A stretch of 64,000 nucleotides of DNA from Vibrio neptunius (GTDB taxonomy: Bacteria; Pseudomonadota; Gammaproteobacteria; Enterobacterales; Vibrionaceae), in the NCBI GenBank assembly GCA_019339365.1, contig CP079859.1, positions 682,001 through 746,000 on the forward strand, given 5' to 3'. A program made the translations under genes and the position numbers. Shown in pieces: positions 15,291 through 23,742 of this stretch. Position 1 is the first letter of the stretch. Every line of letters starts with the position of its first letter. Below the pieces are notes generated by a model. It searched no databases. It saw only the letters and a program-made list of their open reading frames with translations, and was not told the origin of the DNA.

Positions 15291-17773
15291 TGAGCCTAAG
15301 CTATACCGTCCAAGCCGGTGATACACTGTTAAAAATCGCAGTAGAAAAGAATGTCGATTTTGCCACCTTGCTGGATCTAAATCCTCGTTATCAGTCCAAT
15401 CCAGACCTGATTCACATCGGCGATACACTGGTGTTACCCAAAGACAAAGAGGTTGAGCCGATTGAGCCTAGCTATCCCGTAGAGCCTGTCTCAGAAATTC
15501 GAGAACCGCAGGAGAACCAGCCGCTGATTTCACCTCCTTTGTGTCAACCGATTGATGTACATGACGTCATTTTCGTCACCGGAGATGGCCCATTAGAATA
15601 CTGGTTACTTGATGAAAAAGCGGCGTTAGAACTGGAGAAAGAAAGCCAGCAGACCGACCTGCTGCTCAACAACTATAAAACCCTTCTGGCTAAAGTACCT
15701 CAGGGCGATACAGCGACGCCTGAAGCCTTGGAGTTACACGCTCGTGAGAAGGAAGCATGGCTTAAAGATGCTCAGTATGCCGGGATGTTTGCCACAGCGG
15801 GCACGACTCAAAGCCGTGCGACCAAGCGTGTTGCACAAGTCGCCGCCGCTAAACCGTTGGCCAATTCAAATCAAGCCAGAGTGAACAGTGAACTCAAGTT
15901 ACTGAGGGATCGGCAGCGGTTTGTAGAAAATTATCGCAATCGTTGGTTTGCTGAAAGCTCAATGGAGGTGCTGCGACAGCAAGTCTTAGCGGAAATTGAA
16001 AGTGATATTCAGTCTTACACGGCATTGGAAATCAAATCCGCACAGGCTAAGCCTCCCGTGCCGACTAATAAACTGGGCGTGCCGTTAAAAAACTTGAACA
16101 GCGATGGAAAACGATTGACCACACGTCGGATCAGTCGGCATGTGGTGGAATCCTATTCGGTTAAGCACAGTAAATTTGTTTACATGCGCTCAAAATTTTT
16201 CGAGCGGGAGGAAAGGCGCTGGCAGCGTAATTACCATCACACCTCCGCGATGAAAGCTCTAGAACAAACAGGTTTTAAAGGTTTCGGTAAAGCCATCGCT
16301 AAAGACATTATTGAGGATAACAAGTCACTCAAGATTCAGAATAAACTGGCTGGATGGACAGCAGAGGGAGGAAAATTCGTTGAATGGAAAGCGACTCAGC
16401 CATACCTCAATGATGAGGGGGAAACGGTGTTTGCCGTTAGCGCAGAGGCGCAGCTGTTTCGCTGGGGAGCCCAAGCAAGTGTGGCGACCACGTTCGAGCC
16501 GAGCAAAGGTAAAATTGATTTGGGCGTTGGGGCAGACGCCAGCGTGTCATTAGCCGAAGCCAAAGCGGAAGCCCATCTGTTCTTACCTTGTGAAGCGGGT
16601 TATCCGATTAAGCTGACTTACCGCGACGCTAAGGGCAAAGATGCTACTTACTCGTTCGGTAGCTTTCGATTCAAAGGAACCGTTTCTGTGGGGTGTTTTG
16701 CTGGGGTGGCCGTCGGTGCCAGCGCTCAAGTGGGGCAGGCAGAAGAGGAAAATGGCAGCAGTGTCGGGGTAATGTTTACACCACATGTCGATCTTTCCAA
16801 AGGACCGAAGGGGGAAATTGGCCTACGTGCACAAGGCTTTGCTGGCCTTCAAGCGAGCGGGCAATTGGCAGGTTCGATGGAATGGAAAGCGCCTGAAGAA
16901 GACAAACCGACCACTTTTAAAGTGCTGTTAAAGCTGAGCACCTCGGGCAATATCGCGGCCGGGGCCGGATTCGGTGCAGATTTTCAGCTCTCACTCGTGG
17001 ACGGGAAATTTTATTTAAAATGTTCAGGTCAGTTGGTTTGGGGGGCTGGCGGCGGGGGCGGTTTCGGTGCCCTTATCGACATGGTGCAGTTGTGGGAGTT
17101 GGCCAAAGTTATTTTCCGAGGGCTTCAATATGTTGACTATCGAGTACTCGCTAACCTAAATAATGAAGCTTATGACTACCTTTTGGACTGCACTTTAATC
17201 GCCTTTTCTCGGGACTTGATTAATGATCCAACTCAAACATTTGAAAAGGTGCTGGCTGCAGGGGAAAGCAAAGTTAATGACTGGAAAGACGACATCAATG
17301 CAACGCGCGACCGAAAGCACAAAGCTACTGTGCTAGCAAAACGTATTTTGGATGAGTCCACCTTATCGGGTGTACCATTTAGTCAAGTATTACCTGAAGC
17401 TATCGGTGTGATGCTAGACACTTTAGTAGAAGAGTTTTTGTTGAGCTTTAATGAGCTGCAGGAGCGCGCGATCTGTAAACTGCTTAAAGAGAGCACCTAT
17501 AGCTGGCATAAGTTTGAAGAGATTTTGCAGCGAATGAACAGTGCGGGGAAAAAACAGACGGGTGATAAAGTGATGTTTGATAACCTTGACCGCATTAATG
17601 CTATTTTGGACGAAGCCCAGCAACGAATGTTTAACCGCTGGGTCACTCAATTGGCGCACAAAAACAGGCTGACTGATAACGCAGACCCTTATCTTCCAGT
17701 TTCTGGTGAGCAATTGTCCCGAAAACGTGCCCAGATAATGGCTCGTAGTGATGAGTATTTACCCTACCGATAA
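15290..17773 (+). CDS. candidate T6SS effector with N-terminal LysM domain
   Basis: 827 residues from the ATG at 15290, which overlaps the adaptor stop (TGATG). Residues about 3-46 form a LysM motif (YTVQAGDTLLKIAV, LLDLNPRYQ, IHIGDTLVLP) that could bind peptidoglycan or serve as a loading module. A helical middle (about 110-370) is followed by a long Gly/Ala-rich, beta-strand-like region (about 390-600; GVGADASVSLAEAKAEA, GVAVGASAQVGQ, AAGAGFGADFQLSL, WGAGGGGGFGALI) and a helical C-terminus. There are no catalytic motifs I recognise. Position behind vgrG-DUF4123 makes it the cargo. Lipoprotein and membrane genes nearby hint at a periplasmic or membrane target (inference). Confidence 0.7.
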   Translation: MSLSYTVQAGDTLLKIAVEKNVDFATLLDLNPRYQSNPDLIHIGDTLVLPKDKEVEPIEPSYPVEPVSEIREPQENQPLISPPLCQPIDVHDVIFVTGDGPLEYWLLDEKAALELEKESQQTDLLLNNYKTLLAKVPQGDTATPEALELHAREKEAWLKDAQYAGMFATAGTTQSRATKRVAQVAAAKPLANSNQARVNSELKLLRDRQRFVENYRNRWFAESSMEVLRQQVLAEIESDIQSYTALEIKSAQAKPPVPTNKLGVPLKNLNSDGKRLTTRRISRHVVESYSVKHSKFVYMRSKFFEREERRWQRNYHHTSAMKALEQTGFKGFGKAIAKDIIEDNKSLKIQNKLAGWTAEGGKFVEWKATQPYLNDEGETVFAVSAEAQLFRWGAQASVATTFEPSKGKIDLGVGADASVSLAEAKAEAHLFLPCEAGYPIKLTYRDAKGKDATYSFGSFRFKGTVSVGCFAGVAVGASAQVGQAEEENGSSVGVMFTPHVDLSKGPKGEIGLRAQGFAGLQASGQLAGSMEWKAPEEDKPTTFKVLLKLSTSGNIAAGAGFGADFQLSLVDGKFYLKCSGQLVWGAGGGGGFGALIDMVQLWELAKVIFRGLQYVDYRVLANLNNEAYDYLLDCTLIAFSRDLINDPTQTFEKVLAAGESKVNDWKDDINATRDRKHKATVLAKRILDESTLSGVPFSQVLPEAIGVMLDTLVEEFLLSFNELQERAICKLLKESTYSWHKFEEILQRMNSAGKKQTGDKVMFDNLDRINAILDEAQQRMFNRWVTQLAHKNRLTDNADPYLPVSGEQLSRKRAQIMARSDEYLPYR

Positions 17774-17777
17774 TCAC

Positions 17778-17803
17778 AAATAGGCCAGTTAGGGCCTATT
17801 TTG
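17778..17803. terminator. bidirectional terminator between the effector and the lipoprotein genes
   Basis: AAATAGGCC, a short loop, GGCCTATTTT, in the 42 bases between the convergent stop codons. Confidence 0.75.
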
Positions 17804-17815
17804 ACTGCATCGTTT

Positions 17816-18870
17816 CTATTGAGCTGGAGACGGTTGTTGTAAAGCGCAGCGAAAGCTGACTGATGGGAAATAGCCCTCTTTTTCAGGGGCATCATGAAGT
17901 CGAGAAAAGGTCATGGTAATGCCAGCAGCGTCTCTTAACACTTTCTCTGTGCCAGTCTCTGGACCCTGTGGATTATGCTCGGGTGAGTTAATGTAATAAT
18001 CGGGCGAATACCAATCATTGACCCACTCACTGACTTGATTAGACATGCCATAGACACCGAGAGGGTTAGGTGGGAAGGTATCTACATCTTCTATGCCTGT
18101 CGAGGCATTCGCCTGAGATTGGTTATACTCGACGTAGGAGTTTGTCGTAGGGTCGATATAGACATCTTCAGAAACTTGTCGATAGCCATTATTGGTGGCG
18201 AAATAAGTTTTTTGTCCGCGGCTTCTGGCGGCATATTCCCACTGGGCTTCTGTTGGTAAATCGAACGGTAATCCACTCATAGAGCCAAGCCACTGACAAT
18301 AGTCTTTCGCCTCTTGCCATTTTTTAGCTGGTGCAGCTCGGTTTTTCCTATCAGATATTAATAATTCATAGCGTTCTGAATCTCGTTCAACATGTGAGCG
18401 ATCACGAGTATAATCTTCTGCAACGGGTAAACCGCTAATCAAACGCATCCATTCCATATCAATAAAACGAGTTTCAAACTTTGAGATTGAGTAGGAATCC
18501 AATGTCACCTTATGCAGATGATGAGCGCCTGTTTCTGTACTGGAGGGGGAGCTTAAACACTCAACACCCGGTGCCCAATCCATTCGCTTGACAGTGCCAC
18601 TGGGTACTAGGCAGGGGGCACCAAAGTCGCCCATGTCAAAACTGCCCCCTCAACAAATATCAGTGCTTCGATAGCGCGCACCACTACGTCCGCCGCTCTT
18701 TGTCGTTGCACGTTGGTTGCATCGGGGTAGTGTTGCTCAATGTTGTTAACAATTGTATCCAACTGCTGCTGGGAAACGGTGTCACTGGTGACATGGATAA
18801 CGGAACTATTGGTATTGCACGCTGCCAGTAGTGGCAGCATACACCCCAAAGCTAACCCTCTGTTTTTCAT
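17816..18870 (-). pseudogene. FGE-sulfatase-fold lipoprotein, copy 1, broken by a C5/C6 run
   Basis: Counterpart of the intact gene at 19026-20081. The first 73 codons are fine (MKNRGLALGCMLPLLAAC, lipobox LAAC), then the run at 18645-18649 has five Cs where copy 2 has six, shifting the frame. The rest continues as an open frame from MGDFGAPCLV to the end. Restoring one base gives 350 aa. It may be phase-variable, decayed or a sequencing error; given other homopolymer errors in this window, the last is likely. A candidate periplasmic immunity protein for the convergent LysM effector (inference). Confidence 0.75.
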
Positions 18871-19007
18871 TTGTTGTTCCTTTAGTTCAATGCGCCTATT
18901 TTACGCACAAACATGCTGAGAAAACAGTTGCAACAACACCATAACCCGAGTGATAACGCAGGAATTTTGTCACCAAGCTTTACGCTTACCTTTATGGCTA
19001 AAACCTT

Positions 19008-19023
19008 GGCCCGATTGGGCCAT
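19008..19023 (-). terminator. palindrome TGGCCCGATTGGGCC after lipoprotein copy 2
   Basis: On the minus strand this forms GGCCC/GGGCC followed by AAGGTTTT, right after the copy 2 stop. The same palindrome recurs at 20218-20233 below the relic third copy. It is a possible terminator and also marks the duplication joints. Confidence 0.5.
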
Positions 19024-19025
19024 GC

Positions 19026-20081
19026 TCAGTGTATCGGCGTTGTGCTCTGTAAAGCGCAGCGAAAGCTGACCGAGACATAGTATTCTTTTTGAGCAGGTAC
19101 ATGATGGATGCGAGCAAAAGTCATGGTAACGCCAGCAGCGTCTCTTAACACTTTCTCTGTGCCAGTCTCTGGACCCTGTGGATTATGCTCGGGTGAGTTA
19201 ATGTAATAATCGGGCGAGTACCAATCATTGACCCACTCACTGACTTGATTAGACATGCCATAGACACCGAGAGGGTTAGGTGGGAAGGTATCTACATCTT
19301 CTATGCCTGTAGAGGCATTCGCCTGAGACTGGTTATACTCGACGTAGGAGTTTGTCGTAGGGTCGATATAGACATCTTCAGAAACTTGTCGATAGCCATT
19401 ATTGGTGGCGAAATAAGTTTTTTGTCCGCGGCTTCTGGCGGCATATTCCCACTGGGCTTCTGTTGGTAAATCGAACGGCAACCCACTCATAGAGCCAAGC
19501 CACTGACAATAGTCTTTCGCTTCCTGCCATTCTTTTGTGGAGGCAGCGTTATCTTTACGTTTCGTCGTGAGTATCTGGTAGCGCTCAGAGTTTCTCTCGA
19601 TATGACGCCCATCACTAGACCAATCACGAGCGACTGGCAAATTATTAATCAAGCGCATCCATTCCATATCAATAAAACGAGTTTCAAATTTTGAGATTGA
19701 GTAGGAATCCAATGTCACCTTATGCAGCTGATGAGCGCCTGTTTCTGTACTGGAGGGGGAACTTAAGCACTCAACACCCGGTGCCCAATCCATTCGCTTG
19801 ACAGTGCCACTGGGTACTAGGCAGGGGGCACCAAAGTCGCCCATGTCAAAACTGCCCCCCTCAACAAATATCAGCGTTTCGATAGCGCGCACCACTACGT
19901 CCGCCGCTCTTTGTCGTTGCACGTTGGTTGCATCGGGGTAGTGTTGCTCAATGTTGTTAACAATTGTATCCAACTGCTGCTGGGAAACGGTGTCACTGGT
20001 GACATGGATAACGGAACTATTGGTATTACACGCTGCCAGTAGTGGCAGCATACACCCCAAAGCTAACCCTCTGTTTTTCAT
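19026..20081 (-). CDS. FGE-sulfatase (SUMF1) fold lipoprotein, candidate immunity, copy 2
   Basis: 351 residues with a lipoprotein signal (MKNRGLALGCMLPLLAAC; Cys18) and AAGGA upstream. The formylglycine-generating-enzyme fold is visible in FETRFIDMEWMRL, PTEAQWEYAARSRG, GVYGMSNQVSEWVNDWY and NPQGPETGTEKVLRDA. The catalytic cysteine pair of true FGE is not evident, and the usual RGGSW block has become RDAAG, so it is probably a binding protein and not an enzyme. Against copy 1, differences concentrate at residues about 146-184 and in the last 35, as expected of a specificity surface. Convergent with the LysM effector, it is a candidate periplasmic immunity protein (inference). Confidence 0.75.
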   Translation of the reverse strand: MKNRGLALGCMLPLLAACNTNSSVIHVTSDTVSQQQLDTIVNNIEQHYPDATNVQRQRAADVVVRAIETLIFVEGGSFDMGDFGAPCLVPSGTVKRMDWAPGVECLSSPSSTETGAHQLHKVTLDSYSISKFETRFIDMEWMRLINNLPVARDWSSDGRHIERNSERYQILTTKRKDNAASTKEWQEAKDYCQWLGSMSGLPFDLPTEAQWEYAARSRGQKTYFATNNGYRQVSEDVYIDPTTNSYVEYNQSQANASTGIEDVDTFPPNPLGVYGMSNQVSEWVNDWYSPDYYINSPEHNPQGPETGTEKVLRDAAGVTMTFARIHHVPAQKEYYVSVSFRCALQSTTPIH

Positions 20082-20299
20082 TTGTTGTTCCTTTAGTTTA
20101 ATGCCGCTATTTTACGCACAAACATGCTGAGAAAACAGTTGCAAAAACACCATAAGCCGAGTGATAACGCAGGAATTTTGTCACCAAGCTTTACGCTTAC
20201 CTTTATGGCTAAAACCTTGGCCCGATTGGGCCACGCTCTTGGATGTTTTAAATTGTATTTCATCGCATTATGGTGCTTGTTAGCGAGGTGCTTATTGGT

Positions 20300-20368
20300 T
20301 TAGCTTAAGCACTCAGCATTAGGGAACCAATCGAGGCGCTTCTCTAGCGGTGTAGGGAAATCACAGTC
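20300..20368 (-). pseudogene. relic of a third FGE lipoprotein copy
   Basis: Minus-strand translation gives DCDFPTPLEKRLDWFPNAEC then LS and stop, which aligns with APCLVPSGTVKRMDWAPGVEC of the intact copy. Both ends are lost. It shows that the lipoprotein array once had at least three members. Confidence 0.6.
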
Positions 20369-20394
20369 GATTATCTAATGCCTATATTGCATAG

Positions 20395-20460
20395 TTTCAA
20401 CTTTCTGAGGTCGATTTAGATTATGACTTCTCAACTAACACGTTAATCGTTGCGGAGTAA
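20395..20460 (+). pseudogene. orphan toxin-tip fragment, cassette 5
   Basis: An open frame FQLSEVDLDYDFSTNTLIVA E ending TAA one base before the ATG at 20462. There is no start codon. It has the same arrangement as the tips left of vgrG. Confidence 0.4.
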
Positions 20461-20461
20461 C

Positions 20462-20821
20462 ATGCAAAAAATAATCACATGGTTATCAATAATTACAATA
20501 GCGACCCTACTCGCACTGATTATTCTTTTCTTTACTTTGTTTCGATTTGAACAAACAGCGTCTACTCAACACCAAATGCTTGGTGAAATGTTATGGTTAT
20601 CGGCTCCTGATGGAGGGGTCGGTTTCAGAATACTCGCATCAAGTCATCCGAACTATACGATTAAGATAGTGTGTAATACTCCTGATAATATTTGTGAACA
20701 AGGTACTTACAGGTATACAGGCACGGAACTACAAGAAGTTGAAATTAGTGATATTGCCTCATATCTAGGAGAGAGTATTGGACTAGTAAATGGAGAGTTT
20801 ATGGTAAAAATAAGCGATTAG
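20462..20821 (+). CDS. small single-helix membrane protein, probable immunity
   Basis: 119 residues from ATG 20462, with GGAG 6-7 bases upstream within the preceding tip. A TTG 12 bases earlier is less likely. Residues about 4-26 form a membrane anchor (IITWLSIITIATLLALIILF). The rest is a soluble, presumably periplasmic domain with a Cys pair (VCNTPDNIC). This looks like a periplasmic immunity protein (inference). Its 3' end is overlapped by another frame belonging to the next cassette, so the natural C-terminus may have been replaced. Confidence 0.6.
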   Translation: MQKIITWLSIITIATLLALIILFFTLFRFEQTASTQHQMLGEMLWLSAPDGGVGFRILASSHPNYTIKIVCNTPDNICEQGTYRYTGTELQEVEISDIASYLGESIGLVNGEFMVKISD

Positions 20822-20952
20822 ACGCTTTTTATGCAGGAAAGTTTGGCCAAAGCCTTGGCGCTTTTGACGAAAGTTCGGGATATGCAGGTAGTTCATCAGG
20901 GTACTCTGGTGGCACTCGTGGTGGCCTTTTAGGTAGTAGCAATGAGCCGTAA
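20740..20952 (+). pseudogene. orphan toxin-tip fragment, Gly/Ser-rich, cassette 6
   Basis: A frame open from about 20740 reads KRLDAFYAGKFGQSLGAFDE, SSGYAGSSSGYSGG, LLGSSNEP and stops at 20950-20952, overlapping the ATG at 20942. The Gly/Ser-rich tail is unlike anything else here. The part before about 20821 overlaps the preceding gene in another frame and may be chance. Confidence 0.4.
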
Positions 20953-21205
20953 GCTAGTTATATTGGTCGGGGCAGTGAGTGTTGTATTTGTTTATATCGC
21001 CTTCTTTATTGCGACGATGTTTGCTTCAATGACTTTTAAAAACTGGGTTAGCCTTGGGTCATCTGTCGATGACTCTGATATTGCGACTGTTCAAAATATA
21101 ATGAACACCCTAGTTAATATTTCTATTATGGTATTTTCACTGCATGTGATTTTGATAACTTTTATGTATTGGTATAACCGAAGCAAAAAGAGTTCATCCG
21201 AGTAG
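20942..21205 (+). CDS. small two-helix membrane protein, probable immunity
   Basis: 87 residues, MSRKLVILVGAVSVVFVYIA, with a second helix ISIMVFSLHVILITFMYWY and a basic, Ser-rich C-terminus (inside). The start ATG lies within the last codons of the upstream Gly/Ser-rich frame (overlap ATGAGCCGTAA). Annotated as probable immunity only because of this recurring layout; I know no homologue. Confidence 0.55.
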   Translation: MSRKLVILVGAVSVVFVYIAFFIATMFASMTFKNWVSLGSSVDDSDIATVQNIMNTLVNISIMVFSLHVILITFMYWYNRSKKSSSE

Positions 21206-21248
21206 TCTGTAAGTAGAGACTAACAAAGCACTGTAAACCCATACCGCC

Positions 21249-21270
21249 AACGCAGTCTGGCGTTATTTTT
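21249..21270 (+). terminator. weak terminator at the island's right edge
   Basis: AACGC, AGTCTG, GCGTT, ATTTTT. The stem is short. It falls between the last cassette and pabA. Confidence 0.45.
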
Positions 21271-21360
21271 ATCGTTTGCGGAGTTATTGCTTGCCTTTCC
21301 GCCTTGGTATTGCACAATACCGCCCCTGACAAGCAATTTTATCAACACCAATCCAGACCC

Positions 21361-21939
21361 ATGCTGTTAATCATCGATAACTACGATTCCTTTACTTACA
21401 ACCTGTATCAATACTTTTGCGAGTTAGGTGCCGAGGTGAAAGTGGTGCGTAACGATGAAACAGATATAGCGGCGATTGAAGCGATGAAACCCAGCCATCT
21501 AGTGATCTCTCCGGGCCCGTGTACGCCTAATCAAGCTGGGGTCACCCTTGAGGTGATCGAACACTTTGCCGGTAAATTGCCGATACTTGGAGTGTGCTTA
21601 GGCCATCAGGCCATTGCTCAGGTGTTCGGTGGTGAAGTGGTGCGTGCTCGTCAGGTCATGCATGGAAAGACTTCCCCAATCCGACACAACGGCCGCAGTG
21701 TTTTTGCTGGTTTGAATAACCCTCTTACCGTGACACGTTATCATTCATTGGTGGTGCAAAACGGCACGCTACCCGAGTGTTTTGAGCTCACCGCTTGGAC
21801 GGAACTCGAAGATGGCTCAATGGATGAAATCATGGGCTATCAGCATAAAACGTTACCTATTGATGCGGTGCAATTTCATCCAGAATCGATCAAAACTGAG
21901 CAAGGGCATGAGCTTCTCGCTAACTTTTTACGCCGTTAA
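21361..21939 (+). CDS. pabA: aminodeoxychorismate synthase glutamine amidotransferase subunit
   Basis: Supplies ammonia from glutamine to PabB to make aminodeoxychorismate for folate. This class I amidotransferase of 192 residues has SPGPCTP, nucleophile Cys in [11 protein letters not shown] (about residue 79) and the His-Glu of FHPESI. ATG 21361 gives [15 protein letters not shown], the standard family start; a TTG 57 bases upstream adds a non-family extension. TrpG is the close alternative, but a lone copy beside argD is the usual pabA context. It resumes the core chromosome after the island. Confidence 0.88.
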   Translation: MLLIIDNYDSFTYNLYQYFCELGAEVKVVRNDETDIAAIEAMKPSHLVISPGPCTPNQAGVTLEVIEHFAGKLPILGVCLGHQAIAQVFGGEVVRARQVMHGKTSPIRHNGRSVFAGLNNPLTVTRYHSLVVQNGTLPECFELTAWTELEDGSMDEIMGYQHKTLPIDAVQFHPESIKTEQGHELLANFLRR

Positions 21940-22330
21940 TGCCGTCTGTTGGCCTCAGTAAATTCTGACTGGGATCACTTTTTTTAACATTTCTTTCATA
22001 TTGTTGCGCGCGGATATTATGTGAAAAACTATTCGTAGGCGTTGCCCTGCCTGACTCTCCGCCCTTGTTATTACTATGCTTAACTACAGCTTATCTTTGT
22101 TATAAGAATATATTGCTTCATAAAAGCGGTGGCTTAATGCATAAATACTCAAAGCGAATGCAGAACAGACTTTCAGCAGTGAAGTAAAAAGAATAATTCA
22201 CTATTGAAATGGTTAATTAAATGTAAATACAATGCCGCAATTGCTTAAATGCAAAACAATATGTGCTTTCGTCAAATGAAAGCAAGGATGCAAAAATTAC
22301 CTGGCATGCGGTATCGAGAGGGAATGTGCA
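21940..22330 (+). promoter_or_regulatory. argD upstream region with a possible ARG box
   Basis: 391 bases without a gene. TGCATAAATACTCA at 22138-22151 matches the ArgR operator (TGAAT-N4-ATTCA) at 8 of 10 fixed positions, and nearby sequence is AT-rich. ArgR control of argD/ast genes is well known, but this site is only a candidate. Confidence 0.3.
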
Positions 22331-23545
22331 ATGACAGTCGAAAATAAAGTAGAACGCGGTTTGTTTAATGAGGTGATGGTGCCTTGTTATAACCCAATGG
22401 AAATGGTTCCGGTCAAGGGTGAAGGCGCCCGTGTTTGGGATCAGGAAGGCAAGGAATATATCGACTTTGCTGGTGGTATCGCCGTGAGCTGTCTGGGTCA
22501 TTGTCACCCTGCTATGGTTAAGGCGCTGACTGAGCAAGGTCAGAAACTGTGGCACCTGAGCAATGTCATGACCAATGAACCTGCACTTCGCCTTGCGAAG
22601 AAGCTAACAGAGGTGAGCTTTGCAGAGAAAGTGTTCTTCGCTAACTCAGGCGCAGAAGCCAACGAAGCTGCGCTGAAACTGGCGCGTCGTTACGCTGCGG
22701 ATAAGTTTGGCCCTGAAAAATCTGAAATCATCGCTTTCAAACAAGGCTTCCACGGTCGTACTTTCTTTACCGTCACGGTAGGCGGCCAGGCGGCTTACTC
22801 TGATGGTTTTGGCCCTAAACCTGGTGATGTGACTCACTTGCCATACAACGATATTGAAACGCTACGCGAGCACATCTCTGATCGTACTTGTGCCATCATG
22901 ATGGAGCCACTTCAAGGTGAAGGCGGTATTATTTCTCCAACAGACGAGTTTGTTCAAACGGTTCGCGAGCTGTGTGACAAACACAATGCGCTGCTTATCT
23001 TTGATGAAGTTCAGACGGGTAACGGCCGTACTGGCCACTTCTACGCTTACCAAGGTCTGGGTGTGACACCAGATATTTTAAGCACAGCAAAATCGCTTGG
23101 TGGTGGTTTCCCTATCGGTGCGATGCTAACGACCTCTGAACTGTCTGAGCACATGAAAGTGGGGACACATGGTTCAACATACGGTGGTAACCCATTGGCG
23201 TGTGCGGTTGCAGAAGCGGTGGTCGACATCGTAAGCGCACCAGAAACTCTAGCGGGTGTTGCAGAACGTGAAGCGCTATTCCGTGATGGTTTAACTGCAC
23301 TTAATGATAAGTACCACATGTTCTCAGAAGTCCGTGGTAAAGGTCTTCTGCTTGGTGCGGCTCTGAATGAAGAGTGGCAAGGCCGTGCGCGCGATGTACT
23401 GGTTGCCGCAGGTAAAGAAGGCTTGATGGTGTTAGTGGCAGGCGCGAATGTGGTTCGCTTTACACCTTCATTGGTTATCACCAAAGAAGAAATCGCAGAA
23501 GGATTAGCAAGACTAGATAAAGCTCTAGCAACGCTAGCTAAATAA
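22331..23545 (+). CDS. argD: acetylornithine/succinylornithine aminotransferase
   Basis: PLP enzyme that moves an amino group between (acetyl or succinyl)ornithine and 2-oxoglutarate, in arginine synthesis (ArgD) and in the AST degradation route (AstC). The 404 residues include [26 protein letters not shown], the PLP-Asp loop [12 protein letters not shown] and the Schiff-base Lys in [20 protein letters not shown] precedes the ATG. It lies upstream of astA and astD, which argues for use in the succinyl pathway as well. Confidence 0.93.
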   Translation: MTVENKVERGLFNEVMVPCYNPMEMVPVKGEGARVWDQEGKEYIDFAGGIAVSCLGHCHPAMVKALTEQGQKLWHLSNVMTNEPALRLAKKLTEVSFAEKVFFANSGAEANEAALKLARRYAADKFGPEKSEIIAFKQGFHGRTFFTVTVGGQAAYSDGFGPKPGDVTHLPYNDIETLREHISDRTCAIMMEPLQGEGGIISPTDEFVQTVRELCDKHNALLIFDEVQTGNGRTGHFYAYQGLGVTPDILSTAKSLGGGFPIGAMLTTSELSEHMKVGTHGSTYGGNPLACAVAEAVVDIVSAPETLAGVAEREALFRDGLTALNDKYHMFSEVRGKGLLLGAALNEEWQGRARDVLVAAGKEGLMVLVAGANVVRFTPSLVITKEEIAEGLARLDKALATLAK

Positions 23546-23583
23546 GAAACACCTAGTCTAGTACTCATATTGATATAAACGGT

Positions 23584-23678
23584 GTCGTCCTCAAGAGGAA
23601 GGCACGACCGAGTTGGGGATCTCCTGCATCGCGTTGAGAGATTCCCAATCACGTTCGTTCCTCACTGAAGGGAATGAC
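23584..23678. repeat. palindromic intergenic repeat P, copy 1
   Basis: Begins GTCGTCCTCAAGAGGAAGG and ends GAAGGGAATGAC, with inner GGGGATCTC and GAGATTCCC. It is an inverted copy of the family also at 27305, 43443 and 57826. It lies between argD and astA, inside a likely operon, where its hairpin could process or protect mRNA. Confidence 0.7.
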
Positions 23679-23742
23679 GAAGTCAAAGTATAAACGGATA
23701 ACTCATGAGTACTAGCGTTCACTGCATCAGGAGGGAGTATCG

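Larger units (their letters stand above)
17816..20233 (-). repeat. tandem duplication of the FGE-lipoprotein unit (2 x ~1.2 kb)
   Basis: Units 17816-19023 and 19026-20233 each contain a gene, its upstream region and the palindrome TGGCCCGATTGGGCCA at the right boundary. Identity is very high except for two patches within the gene. Confidence 0.85.

Noticed and set aside
5373..21360. Prophage or CRISPR array in the island
   Set aside because: VgrG is phage-tail-like but stands with a DUF4123 adaptor, and no capsid, terminase or integrase is present. Repeats are three long units with gene-sized spacing, not CRISPR-like.
23047..23652. 201-codon minus-strand frame over the argD end and repeat P
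   Set aside because: Ser/Pro-rich shadow of a coding strand with no start signal; it runs into the repeat.
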